Positions 55,960-63,587 of a stretch of DNA of 64,000 nt are shown here, one piece after another; the first letter of the stretch is position 1, and the number at the start of each line of letters is the position of its first letter. The notes beneath the pieces are model-generated. The model was not told the origin of the DNA. It ran no database searches and worked only from the letters and a program-made list of their open reading frames with translations. The DNA is from an uncultured Eubacteriales bacterium. GTDB taxonomy: Bacteria > Bacillota > Clostridia > Oscillospirales > Acutalibacteraceae. The stretch covers positions 1-64,000 of the forward strand of contig ONCP01000008.1 in NCBI GenBank assembly GCA_900316385.1, in the 5' to 3' direction. Made by a program: the position numbers and the translations under genes.

Positions 55960-56018
55960 TTGACATCGGGAGAAAAGATGATAAAATAATGATTGTATTG
56001 TGTGCAATTTAATTGTGC
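55960..56018 (+). promoter_or_regulatory. Promoter and possible operator of the ohrR-like gene
   Basis: TTGACA (55960-55965), 16-bp spacer, TAAAAT (55982-55987). Just downstream is an imperfect inverted repeat, GTGCAATT (56002-56009) and AATTGTGC (56011-56018), centred on AATTTAATT like known OhrR boxes, a likely autoregulatory site. Confidence 0.6.
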
Positions 56019-56046
56019 GTTCAAATAACAAAAGAGGTAGATTCCA

Positions 56047-56478
56047 ATGGATAATAACGACTGCTTAAAGCTCGAAAACCAGCTTTGCTTTCCGCTTTAT
56101 GTCTGCGCCAAGGAGGTCGTAAGGCAGTACAAGCCGTTTCTTGACAGGCTTGATCTCACCTACACCCAGTACATAACGATGATGGCGCTGTGGGACGTTA
56201 AGGAGATCAACGTCAAAGAGCTCGGCAACAAGCTCTATCTGGATTCGGGCACTCTCACTCCGCTGCTGAAAAAGCTTGAAAGCAAGGGTTATCTCACCAG
56301 AACGCGCTCCAAGCAGGACGAACGAAGCCTTATCATCAAAATAACCGATTCAGGCGAAGCGCTCAGATCAAGAGCCGCCGAGATCCCGACAAAGGTCGGA
56401 GCGTGCATTTGTCTTTCTCCCGAGAAAAAATCAGCGTTGCGCGAAGCTCTGAACGAAATCCTTGAAAACATCACATAA
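56047..56478 (+). CDS. ohrR: MarR/OhrR-family redox-sensing repressor
   Basis: 143 residues with the OhrR N-terminus LKLENQLCFPLYVCAKEVVR. Cys14 matches the peroxide-sensing cysteine. The winged helix includes LDLTYTQYITMMALWD and LYLDSGTLTPLLKKLESKGYLTR. OhrR homologues repress an organic-hydroperoxide reductase gene (ohr); none is adjacent here. AGAGGTAG precedes the ATG. Single-gene unit diverging from dpaAB. Confidence 0.88.
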   Translation: MDNNDCLKLENQLCFPLYVCAKEVVRQYKPFLDRLDLTYTQYITMMALWDVKEINVKELGNKLYLDSGTLTPLLKKLESKGYLTRTRSKQDERSLIIKITDSGEALRSRAAEIPTKVGACICLSPEKKSALREALNEILENIT

Positions 56479-56513
56479 AAAAGCCCATCGCGTTTTGTTC
56501 GCGATGGGTTTTT
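56477..56513 (+). terminator. ohrR terminator
   Basis: Stem AAAAAGCCCATCGCG / CGCGATGGGTTTTT with a loop of seven bases. Confidence 0.9.
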
Positions 56514-56566
56514 AAATATGTAACGCAAATAATCCGCCTAAAGAAGCGAAAGGTCTTTCGGATCTG

Positions 56567-57418
56567 TCACACCGTCGCCTCGTACTCCGATACTCCGAGG
56601 ATAGTCTCTCCGTCGATCTGCAGAGCGGTGGGGCGGTCAAACCTGACCTTGATATTCTTGCCCGAGAGAACTGTTGTCATCTTCTTGTCGACGTGCTTTC
56701 CCTCAAATATCGACGGGAACGCGATAAGCGTCGGGAGCTTTCCCGAGCCGCTCATAATCATAACCGAAAGCTTTTTGTCGTCGGAGATGCGCTTCTGATC
56801 GGGGGTAGGCATCATTCCGCCTCCGTAAAAGCGACCGTTCATCGTCGGAGCGAGCCATACCTTTTTGAAGCTGTATTCCTGACCGTCAACGGTAACGACC
56901 GCGTTTGTGGGCTTGTAGTGGAACAAAAGCCCCTTTATAGCGATCGATGTATAGTTGATCGGTTTGTCGGAGGTTTCACGGATCCTGTCGCCTACCTCAC
57001 AGCAGTAGCCGTCGATCCCGTAGCCGACTCCGTTAAGGAATTTATAAGTCTTGCCCTTTACGGTAACGGTCGGAAGGTTCTCGATATACTCGTTTATTTT
57101 GACGGGCTCAATCTCGGTCTTGCCGTTTGTGACATCACGATAAAAATCATTTCCGCTGCCAGCCGAGTAATAATAAATATCGTTTTTGATTTTTAAACCG
57201 TCAAGCGCGTTCGCGAATCTGTTTAGTGTTCCGTCGCCGCCGCAGATGTAGAGCCTGTCGTCGTCGGCAAGGGTGTTCATAAAGCCCTCATAGCTAGAAA
57301 TCTTCGTGACGTCCGCATACTCGGGGGTTTCGCCCTTGAGTAACTCCGCAAGCTTTTCGGCAGTGCTTCTGCCGTTGCCGTTGTTTGCCTTTTCGTTGAA
57401 AAGAATTATCGTTTTCAT
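56567..57418 (-). CDS. Diacylglycerol/lipid kinase family protein (YegS/DgkB-like)
   Basis: 283 residues of the DAGK catalytic family, with ILFNEKANNGNGR at the N-terminus and the nucleotide-binding ICGGDGTLNRFANAL (about 57-71). Substrate is a lipid such as diacylglycerol. It overlaps the upstream acyltransferase gene by four bases, consistent with a lipid operon. Confidence 0.88.
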   Translation of the reverse strand: MKTIILFNEKANNGNGRSTAEKLAELLKGETPEYADVTKISSYEGFMNTLADDDRLYICGGDGTLNRFANALDGLKIKNDIYYYSAGSGNDFYRDVTNGKTEIEPVKINEYIENLPTVTVKGKTYKFLNGVGYGIDGYCCEVGDRIRETSDKPINYTSIAIKGLLFHYKPTNAVVTVDGQEYSFKKVWLAPTMNGRFYGGGMMPTPDQKRISDDKKLSVMIMSGSGKLPTLIAFPSIFEGKHVDKKMTTVLSGKNIKVRFDRPTALQIDGETILGVSEYEATV

Positions 57419-58158
57419 TTCTTACCCTCCAGATTTTTAATCATTATTTTTGAAACATATTCGCCTATTTGCGAGGTTTTCATTTTTTTGACTCTCTCAG
57501 CCTCTATGGTTTCGAGAACATCGATCTCAACCTTAGAGCTGTGCAGGGGATAATTATTTTGTATTTTGTCGGCTCCTTTAATCGTCATTACGACGATCGG
57601 GACCTCGGCCTTGACAGCCGCCTTGAACACGGCGTTGTGGAACGGCAAAAGCCCTTCTCCGTAGTTTCTTGTGCCCTCGGGGTAAACGCCTACGCTGACC
57701 TCGTCGTTCTTCATAAGCTTTGCCGCCTGATTTATCGTTTTCAGCGCCTCGCGCGGATTTTCGCGGTCGATCGCCATAAAGCAGCATTTTCTGATTATCC
57801 TTCCGTAAATCGGCACCTTAAAATTTTCGGGCTTGGAGATAAACGCGATGTGATATTTGCCGAACGCGAGCCAGGTCAGGATAGGATCAAATTTTGAGCG
57901 GTGATTGCTGACGAGCAAAAATCTCCCTTCGGGAAGCTTTTCCCTGCCCGTTACCCGCAGTCTGATCCTTATCAGCACCGACGCTATGGCTGTCGAATAG
58001 GTCAGAAGGAATCTGAAAAATCCGCTTTCCTTATCATAGACCTTGTTTCTGTCCGCAAAAAGACTGCACACGCCTATAAACAAAAACAGAAACGCGAGCA
58101 GTCCGATAATGCCGAGAACTATCCAAAGTATCCACAAAAGAATGTTTAAGAAAACCAT
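57415..58158 (-). CDS. plsC: 1-acyl-sn-glycerol-3-phosphate acyltransferase
   Basis: 247 residues from the ATG at 58158 (GAGGG six bases upstream). A long N-terminal membrane helix is followed by the acyltransferase motifs NHRSKFD (HX4D) and YPEGTRNYGEG. Makes phosphatidic acid. Overlaps the kinase gene by four bases. Confidence 0.88.
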   Translation of the reverse strand: MVFLNILLWILWIVLGIIGLLAFLFLFIGVCSLFADRNKVYDKESGFFRFLLTYSTAIASVLIRIRLRVTGREKLPEGRFLLVSNHRSKFDPILTWLAFGKYHIAFISKPENFKVPIYGRIIRKCCFMAIDRENPREALKTINQAAKLMKNDEVSVGVYPEGTRNYGEGLLPFHNAVFKAAVKAEVPIVVMTIKGADKIQNNYPLHSSKVEIDVLETIEAERVKKMKTSQIGEYVSKIMIKNLEGKK

Positions 58159-58228
58159 ATTATCCCTCTTTTCCTCACATACTACAATTATAGACATATT
58201 TCGACACAAGGTCAAGAGGGATATCTTA

Positions 58229-59125
58229 CTATTTAGCCGCTGTTTTTTCCACGACGTCCTCGGTACAAAAGCCGAGCGACGCTCCGTTGGCGCCTATTTT
58301 GATCCCGGCGAAAATCACGGCTCTCTCAAGGGCGGCCTTCGGCTCAAAGCCCTTCGCAAAAAAGTGGATAAACGACGAGAACAAAGCGTCGCCCGCTCCG
58401 ACGGTGTTGACGATCTTGCCGCTGTTGTACGCGGGAATCAGAGAAAAGGCGGTTTTCTTCGCCTCAAACAGCAGAGCTCCCTTCTCCCCCATTCCTACGA
58501 CGATGATCCTGTTATGATAACGCTCGTAAAGAGCTTTGACAAACTCTTTCGGCTCGCGCGGTATATTCTCATCGCTTAGGAAAAGGATGTCGGCGTTCTC
58601 CATAAAGTCGCGGTTATATTCGTCGTCGATATCGCCGAGCACATGAACGTCGGTCGCGGTCGTAATACCGAGCTTTTTCGCCGCTTTGATGAGATCGCGG
58701 TTAAAATTGATATTGCACAGCGCGGCGATCGCGCAGGCTTTGCCGCTCTCAAGCACGATATCGGGGTCAACGCTCTGCTCCTGAATGTCCTTGAGGTCAC
58801 AATAGATACGGCGTCTGCCCTGAGGATCGTAAAGCACAGCCGATACGGGAGTCCTTTTCAGGCGGTAAGAGATCCCGTCGGTATCTATACCGTCGCACTC
58901 AAGCTGACTGAGCACTCTTTCTCCTTCAGCGTCATTGGCGAGAAACGAAACAAACTTAACATTGTCGCCCAGAGTAGTCAGCGCCTTTGCGATATTATAT
59001 CCCACACCGGACACGGCGGAGTCTATCCCGAAAAACGGGTATTCTATCGGTGAGTAGTCAATCGGGAACCCCTTAACGGAAATAGTGGTCTCAATATTAA
59101 CAAGCCCCGAAACAAGTATTTTCAT
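58229..59125 (-). CDS. PfkB-family carbohydrate kinase
   Basis: 298 residues from the ATG at 59125 (AAAGGG about ten bases upstream). Ribokinase fold with SAVSGVGYNIAKALTTLGD near residue 38 and the catalytic anion-hole motif TVGAGDALFSSFIH near 250. The substrate (a sugar or nucleoside) cannot be told from sequence. Confidence 0.85.
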   Translation of the reverse strand: MKILVSGLVNIETTISVKGFPIDYSPIEYPFFGIDSAVSGVGYNIAKALTTLGDNVKFVSFLANDAEGERVLSQLECDGIDTDGISYRLKRTPVSAVLYDPQGRRRIYCDLKDIQEQSVDPDIVLESGKACAIAALCNINFNRDLIKAAKKLGITTATDVHVLGDIDDEYNRDFMENADILFLSDENIPREPKEFVKALYERYHNRIIVVGMGEKGALLFEAKKTAFSLIPAYNSGKIVNTVGAGDALFSSFIHFFAKGFEPKAALERAVIFAGIKIGANGASLGFCTEDVVEKTAAK

Positions 59126-59367
59126 AACGCGCACCCTTTCATTTAGCAGCATTAATATGATGATACATTAAACAAACAGTGTTGTAAATGGGAAAATAAA
59201 AGAGCTGGGTCAATTTATCGTGATATTTGCGGATAAAAAACGGAAATAATTTAAACCGATAATTATTTGGAAGAACGCTTTTTAAACAAAAATCTTACAC
59301 AGGCAAAGCTCTCCACGGGAGCGTTTTCTTTACGGGCTTTCGAATCTCTTGTCCGTTTTTATATAGA
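59126..59367. other. Intergenic region without recognised features
   Basis: About 240 bases of AT-rich sequence between the PfkB gene and the tRNA terminator. No ORF, tRNA or convincing hairpin was recognised. Confidence 0.5.
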
Positions 59368-59398
59368 ATAAAGGCACCCCGTTAAGGGTGCCTTTATT
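59368..59398 (-). terminator. Terminator of the tRNA-Ser genes
   Basis: Stem AATAAAGGCACCC / GGGTGCCTTTATT with CGTTAA loop, just after tRNA-Ser(GCT) on the minus strand. Confidence 0.85.
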
Positions 59399-59400
59399 CT

Positions 59401-59490
59401 TGGCGGAGGACAAGAGATTCGAACTCTCGCGCCGGTTACCCGACCTACTCCCTTAGCAGGGGAGCCTCTTCACCACTTGAGTAATCCTCC
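59401..59490 (-). tRNA. tRNA-Ser (anticodon GCT)
   Basis: 90 bases with encoded CCA, a long variable arm as in type II tRNAs, acceptor GGAGGAT with GTCCTCC, T-loop GTTCGAATC and anticodon loop CTGCTAA. Confidence 0.95.
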
Positions 59491-59521
59491 GTATATGGTA
59501 AAGCATTTGAAGCGTTATTAC

Positions 59522-59610
59522 TGGCGGAGAGGAAGGGATTCGAACCCTTGGTCCCTTGCGGGATCACTAGTTTTCAAGACTAGCTCCTTAAACCACTCGG
59601 ACACCTCTCC
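59522..59610 (-). tRNA. tRNA-Ser (anticodon TGA)
   Basis: 89 bases with encoded CCA. Acceptor GGAGAGG with CCTCTCC, long variable arm and anticodon loop CTTGAAA. Lies 31 bases upstream of tRNA-Ser(GCT), likely one transcript. Confidence 0.95.
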
Positions 59611-59694
59611 AAAGCTGATTTCAGCATTTATTATATTATCATAAAGGCACACTGTTGTCAAGGTCTGATTTCCAGAAATATTTACAAAAAAATA

Positions 59695-59723
59695 TTGCGA
59701 CAATCGTGATACTGTGCTATAAT
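59695..59723 (+). promoter_or_regulatory. Promoter of the SPFH gene
   Basis: TTGCGA (59695-59700), 17-bp spacer, TATAAT (59718-59723). Confidence 0.75.
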
Positions 59724-59754
59724 CAGTTCAATTAAATTTGAGGAGGAAATGTTT

Positions 59755-60573
59755 ATGGAAAAAGTGGATCTCAAAATCAATCCCAAAAAGATCATTATTC
59801 CCGTGATCATAATCGCCGTTATCGCTTTGCTCGCGTTCAACGCGTTTACAGTTGTTGACGCCGGCCATACAGGCGTTGTTGTGACTCTCGGAAAGGTAAA
59901 CGAGGGCACTCTTCAGGAGGGTATGCATTTCAAGATCCCGTTCATTCAGGAAGTCGTTAAAATCGACAACCGTATCCAGAAGATCGAGGTCAACACCGAG
60001 GCGTTCTCCAAGGACCTGCAAAGCGTTAAAACCGTTCTGGCGATCAACTATCGCGTAGACACAGCGAAGTCTGACAGTATTTACAAGAATATCGGCGCTA
60101 ATTATGAGGACGTTCTGGTGACTCCCGCGGTAAATGAGGTTCTTAAAGCGATCACAGCGACCTACACCGCCGAGGAGAGCGTTACAAACCGTCAGCTCAT
60201 TTCCGACGGACTTGTTTCGGGACTTAACGAAAAGCTCAACGATATCGGTCTGTACGTCACCGATGTAAACATCATAGACTTTGACTTCTCCGAGGCGTTC
60301 ATCAGCGCGATCGAGGAAAAGCAGGTCGCTCAGCAAAAGCTTTTAAAGGCGAAAACGGACAAGCAGACTGCGATCACAAACGCCGAAGCGGAGGCTGAGG
60401 CAGCCAAAATCAAGGCTGAGGGTGAAGCCGAGGCAAACAAGACTCTATCGAAGTCCCTTACAAGCGAGGTAATCGAGAATAAAAAGATAGAGAAATGGAA
60501 CGGAAAGCTTCCGCAGGTTTCAAGCAACGGCGGTACCATTATCGACATAGGCTCAACAACAGAGGACAAATAA
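59755..60573 (+). CDS. SPFH/prohibitin-family membrane protein
   Basis: 272 residues from the ATG at 59755 (AGGAGG nine bases upstream). One N-terminal membrane helix (IIIPVIIIAVIALLAF) is followed by the Band 7 domain (VVDAGHTGVVVTLGKVNEG, GMHFKIPFIQEV) and an Ala/Glu-rich coiled coil. Prohibitin/HflC-like scaffold of the membrane. It has its own promoter. Confidence 0.88.
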   Translation: MEKVDLKINPKKIIIPVIIIAVIALLAFNAFTVVDAGHTGVVVTLGKVNEGTLQEGMHFKIPFIQEVVKIDNRIQKIEVNTEAFSKDLQSVKTVLAINYRVDTAKSDSIYKNIGANYEDVLVTPAVNEVLKAITATYTAEESVTNRQLISDGLVSGLNEKLNDIGLYVTDVNIIDFDFSEAFISAIEEKQVAQQKLLKAKTDKQTAITNAEAEAEAAKIKAEGEAEANKTLSKSLTSEVIENKKIEKWNGKLPQVSSNGGTIIDIGSTTEDK

Positions 60574-60611
60574 TTGACAAAAACGCCCCGGGAATTAATT
60601 CTCGGGGCAAC

Positions 60612-60640
60612 TTGACAAAAGGCAGAGTCTGTTATAAAAT
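60612..60640 (+). promoter_or_regulatory. tRNA-Arg promoter
   Basis: TTGACA (60612-60617), 17-bp spacer, TAAAAT (60635-60640), about 40 bases before the tRNA. A GC hairpin at about 60583-60608 follows the SPFH gene but has no T-run on the plus strand. Confidence 0.75.
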
Positions 60641-60686
60641 ATTAACACACTTCTCGCCAGAATCGCGCGGAAAAATTATAATATAC

Positions 60687-60763
60687 GTCTTCGTAGCTCA
60701 GCCGGATAGAGCGTCCGCCTCCTAAGCGGAAGGCCGTGGGTTCGAATCCCGCCGAGGACGCCA
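60687..60763 (+). tRNA. tRNA-Arg (anticodon CCT)
   Basis: 77 bases with encoded CCA. Acceptor GTCTTCG with CGAGGAC, anticodon loop CTCCTAA, T-loop GTTCGAATC. Its 3' end is duplicated downstream and is a likely integration site. Confidence 0.95.
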
Positions 60764-60764
60764 T
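60750..60764 (+). repeat. Direct repeat at the tRNA-Arg 3' end (candidate att core, copy 1)
   Basis: The 15 bases CGCCGAGGACGCCAT cover the acceptor 3' strand, the CCA and one further base. The identical sequence recurs at 61004-61018. Confidence 0.65.
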
Positions 60765-60767
60765 ATG

Positions 60768-60802
60768 CAAAAGGGATACCCAAAAAGGGTGTCCCTTTTG
60801 TA
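60768..60802 (+). terminator. tRNA-Arg terminator
   Basis: Stem CAAAAGGGATACCC / GGGTGTCCCTTTTG with AAAAA loop. Confidence 0.8.
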
Positions 60803-60808
60803 TTATTC

Positions 60809-60888
60809 CAAACAACGTCAGAGGCGGGATTCGAAGGCGACCGTGCCGCAAACAACGTCAGAGGCGGGATTCGAAGGCGACCGTGCCG
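60809..60888. repeat. Exact tandem duplication of a 40-bp unit
   Basis: 60809-60848 and 60849-60888 are identical. The unit contains GGCGGGATTCGAA, the reverse complement of the tRNA-Arg T-arm and acceptor start, so it looks derived from a tRNA 3' end. Not CRISPR: only two copies with no spacer. Confidence 0.85.
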
Positions 60889-60901
60889 AGCTCCGCGAGG
60901 C

Positions 60902-60926
60902 AAAAACAGTCCTGCGGACTGTTTTT
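60902..60926. terminator. Perfect hairpin in the tRNA-Arg downstream region
   Basis: AAAAACAGTCC-TGC-GGACTGTTTTT is symmetric and could terminate transcription in either direction. It lies between the tandem repeat and the second tRNA-end copy. Confidence 0.6.
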
Positions 60927-61003
60927 AGGGAGAGCGTTGATGATGTTTTAGCTTCGCTCACACCGCAATAAACGAGATGCGCGCTTTAATAAAATCTAAC
61001 GTA

Positions 61004-61018
61004 CGCCGAGGACGCCAT
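61004..61018 (+). repeat. Duplicate of the tRNA-Arg 3' end (candidate att core, copy 2)
   Basis: Same 15 bases as 60750-60764, outside any tRNA. A direct copy of a tRNA 3' end is the usual trace of site-specific integration. Confidence 0.65.
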
Positions 61019-61088
61019 TTTAAGCCGTTTTTGATGATTTTTCATCGAAAGCGGCTTTTCTTTTTTTACGGCATCCGCTTCCGTGATC

Positions 61089-61204
61089 GTGCTAACAAAA
61101 GTGTGTGGTTATCTAACAGGTGTTAGCACGAAATCGCTGATTTCGCTAACAAAAAACGCCTTTTTGCTAACAGCAGGTATAATTCGTCAAAATCTCTGCT
61201 AACA
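61089..61204. repeat. Left cluster of GCTAACA motifs
   Basis: Five copies: GTGCTAACA at 61089-61097, its exact inverse TGTTAGCAC at 61121-61129, then GCTAACA at 61145-61151, 61166-61172 and 61198-61204. The same inverted pair recurs in the right cluster at 63851-63900. Possibly protein-binding sites (recombinase arm or iteron type); the binding protein is unknown. Confidence 0.7.
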
Positions 61205-61242
61205 GATTAGTAGTGCGGTATGGTGGTAGTTTATTCGCATAA

Positions 61243-61270
61243 TTGAAAACAAAGCCTTTCTATATATAAT
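61243..61270 (+). promoter_or_regulatory. Plus-strand promoter upstream of a 31-codon ORF
   Basis: TTGAAA (61243-61248), 16-bp spacer, TATAAT (61265-61270), pointing towards the 3' end of the AlbA_2 gene. Confidence 0.6.
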
Positions 61271-61293
61271 AATTGTATAAGGAAATGATTATT

Positions 61294-61389
61294 ATGAAAG
61301 ATCCTAAATACCATATATTAGTAGCCGAGTCATACTTGGTGATTGGAATAATAGATTCGCTCATAATATGTAATCTCCTCAACTTCTGA
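61294..61389 (+). CDS. Possible 31-residue hydrophobic peptide
   Basis: ATG with AAGGA about nine bases upstream and a near-consensus promoter before it. The peptide begins MKDPKYHILVAESYLVIGII and ends LLNF, with a hydrophobic C-terminal half. Its last 11 bases overlap the converging AlbA_2-domain gene. It may be a small membrane peptide, a gene remnant, or chance; there is no homology to cite. An in-frame ATG at 61285 is also possible. Confidence 0.3.
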   Translation: MKDPKYHILVAESYLVIGIIDSLIICNLLNF

Positions 61390-62533
61390 AATCTTTAAGC
61401 ATTTTCTGTAAAAGTAAAGAGTGCAAGTATTCTTTTTTAAACTCTTCCATATTATAACCTACTAAATCTGGGAAACGAGGTAAATCTTTGTTAAACATTT
61501 TTATATCATATCTATCATAATTGTGAACAACAAATCTTTCGAATTGAGATCTTTCAAATTCAGAGTCAAATAAAAGCACACATTGTAAAAACCTTTGCCG
61601 TGCAGTTAACTCTTCATCAATGTCATCTGTAATATAAAACTGATGAACAATATATTCTATTGAATCCTGTATAAAATACTTATAACATATATCCCAGTGA
61701 TGAAAACTATCTTTGCTTAAAGATATTCCGTCCGTCAGTGGGGTTGATGTGAAACAACGACCGCCATCCAAAGCGACACCGCCAAGAGAATATAGCAGGG
61801 TTTGATGATAGAAAATATTAATATCATACCAATGCGGACGTGAATCGCATTGATTGAATAGATAGTATTCATACCCATCTCTACCATCTTGTGCCGGAAT
61901 ATCTTCTATGGTGAATTCAGGAGCATATTTATAAAACTTTTTTCCATTACCAGAATCCATCCATTCTTGAGGTTTTTGTAAAAACAATGAGGCACGTTCC
62001 AATGCAGTAGTGTCAATTCCAAACCTCTTTTTCCACAGCTTTTCTATGACATCTATATCTGCTGAAGCATTTATTGGTGTATTGGTATCCATAATACGGG
62101 AGTAAATACTATTAGCACATACACTTTGATAGCGTTCTTTTAAAAAATACGGTGTGTTTCTATCATTGCGAATGATAATAACATCTATTGTCTTTTGATT
62201 GTAATAGCAGGGCTGCACGTACACAGTTGGACGAATACCACCTGAAAATTTTTTATCCCGTAAGAATGTTACCACATCTTGTGTTTTTCTTCTATTAACG
62301 TCCTTGGTTATATCACAAATGGAATAATTAGTTTCTTCGTAAACTCCTATTATGATTAATCCATCATGACTGGATAGATTATTTGCCATACAAATAATAT
62401 CGTGGAGTAGATCTGACTTATTATTATACCACTCTTTTTTAAAGTCCCAGTAACTCCCTTCTTGATGAAGTGATATTAGCTTAAGCACATCTTTTTCTAA
62501 TGAAGCCAAGTTCATATATCTATCTTTATTCAT
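61379..62533 (-). CDS. Schlafen/AlbA_2-domain protein of unknown function
   Basis: 384 residues. The N-terminal part (about 12-130) fits the AlbA_2 (Schlafen-like) domain: HQEGSYWDFKKEW (23-35) followed by LLHDIICMANNLSSHDGLI and IGVYEE. The C-terminal 220 residues, rich in aromatic residues, have no recognised domain. The ATG overlaps the fic stop by four bases. Base composition is much more AT-rich than the core genes, consistent with transfer. A defence or toxin-regulator role is inference from the partner and family. Confidence 0.65.
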   Translation of the reverse strand: MNKDRYMNLASLEKDVLKLISLHQEGSYWDFKKEWYNNKSDLLHDIICMANNLSSHDGLIIIGVYEETNYSICDITKDVNRRKTQDVVTFLRDKKFSGGIRPTVYVQPCYYNQKTIDVIIIRNDRNTPYFLKERYQSVCANSIYSRIMDTNTPINASADIDVIEKLWKKRFGIDTTALERASLFLQKPQEWMDSGNGKKFYKYAPEFTIEDIPAQDGRDGYEYYLFNQCDSRPHWYDINIFYHQTLLYSLGGVALDGGRCFTSTPLTDGISLSKDSFHHWDICYKYFIQDSIEYIVHQFYITDDIDEELTARQRFLQCVLLFDSEFERSQFERFVVHNYDRYDIKMFNKDLPRFPDLVGYNMEEFKKEYLHSLLLQKMLKDFRS

Positions 62534-63576
62534 GCTTTAATATACCTCGTTGCTCTACCGGAACCAAGCCGTTTTATCTCGCCTTTTTTTACCATAGTTC
62601 CAAGCACAGCTTCTACAGTCGTAGGACTGACATCGGGTAAGATCTTACATATTTCAGATTTGGAAATCGGAGTCAAACTATTTAATAACGTTGCTTCTAT
62701 ACGAGCTGTTTTTGTTATTTTTTTGCCATTTAACACTGCAAATCGCTTGTCTAATTCTTTATAGCACATATATAGAATTGATAGGAAGTTTTCAATAAAT
62801 GGGAAATAACTGTTTTCATTACTTTCCCATCCTTCCGAAGATTCACGGAGAGATTCATAGTAATAAGCTTTATAATGGTTTATCTGTTCCTCGAAAGAAA
62901 CATATTTGCCGGCATCAAAACCGCTTTTATATAATAGCAACAAGGATAAAAGCCTTGACATTCTGCCGTTACCATCACGAAACGGATGTATGCACAAAAA
63001 GTCTAATATTACACATGGAATCAATAGAAGCTGATTAATGTTCGCATTGCTCCGAGCCTCCATATATGCAAGCACTAATTGTTCCATTGCTTTTGCTGTT
63101 TCATTTGCTGGAGTAGGACGAAAACGGATACGTCTGTTTCCCTCAGAATCAACTTCTAAAATAACGTTATCATCCGTTTTGTATTGACCGCCATACTCGT
63201 ATCCCGTGAAATCCATCATAATTTCATGTAAACGCAGAATATCACTCTCTCGAAAATCGATATGTTGATAACCTAAATGAATTTCATTTAGTGCATCTCT
63301 GTAACCAGCTATTTCCGCCTCATTGTGGTTAAGGGGAGCGCTATTTTGATTTACAATAGCAGCTATACGTTCATCGCTTGTTACAATACCCTCAATAGCA
63401 TTAGAACTCTTAATTGATTGAACTTTTGCTATTGATTCAAGTTCTGTAAAAATCTGAGTAAACTCTTCTTTGCGTACACCTGCCATAGTTTTTAGAGCAG
63501 AAATGTTTGCCGTCAAATTCACAAGATTAGCGGGTAGCAATCCATTGTTTAAAAACGAATAATCAAACCTTCTCAT
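62530..63576 (-). CDS. Fic-family AMP transferase with winged-helix C-terminus
   Basis: 348 residues from the ATG at 63576 (AAAGGG about ten bases upstream). The Fic core has the catalytic motif HPFRDGNGR (197-205). An N-terminal inhibitory helix carries S58-N-A-I-E62-G63, the (S/T)xxxE(G/N) motif of class II Fic proteins, so AMPylation would be self-restrained by Glu62. Residues about 285-348 look like a winged helix (SKSEICKILPDVSPTTVEAV), suggesting autoregulation. It forms an overlapping pair with the AlbA_2 gene. AT-rich, unlike the host genes. Confidence 0.88.
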   Translation of the reverse strand: MRRFDYSFLNNGLLPANLVNLTANISALKTMAGVRKEEFTQIFTELESIAKVQSIKSSNAIEGIVTSDERIAAIVNQNSAPLNHNEAEIAGYRDALNEIHLGYQHIDFRESDILRLHEIMMDFTGYEYGGQYKTDDNVILEVDSEGNRRIRFRPTPANETAKAMEQLVLAYMEARSNANINQLLLIPCVILDFLCIHPFRDGNGRMSRLLSLLLLYKSGFDAGKYVSFEEQINHYKAYYYESLRESSEGWESNENSYFPFIENFLSILYMCYKELDKRFAVLNGKKITKTARIEATLLNSLTPISKSEICKILPDVSPTTVEAVLGTMVKKGEIKRLGSGRATRYIKA

Positions 63577-63587
63577 TATAACAATCC

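Noticed and set aside
60809..60888. CRISPR array
   Set aside because: Only two abutting identical units with no spacers and no cas genes.
60642..60903. Frames antisense to tRNA-Arg with GGIRTHGLPLRRRT-like sequence
   Set aside because: Familiar false protein produced by translating tRNA antisense.
60765..60971. 68-codon frame across the tandem repeat
   Set aside because: Begins in the tRNA terminator and merely reads through the 40-bp repeat; no ribosome site.
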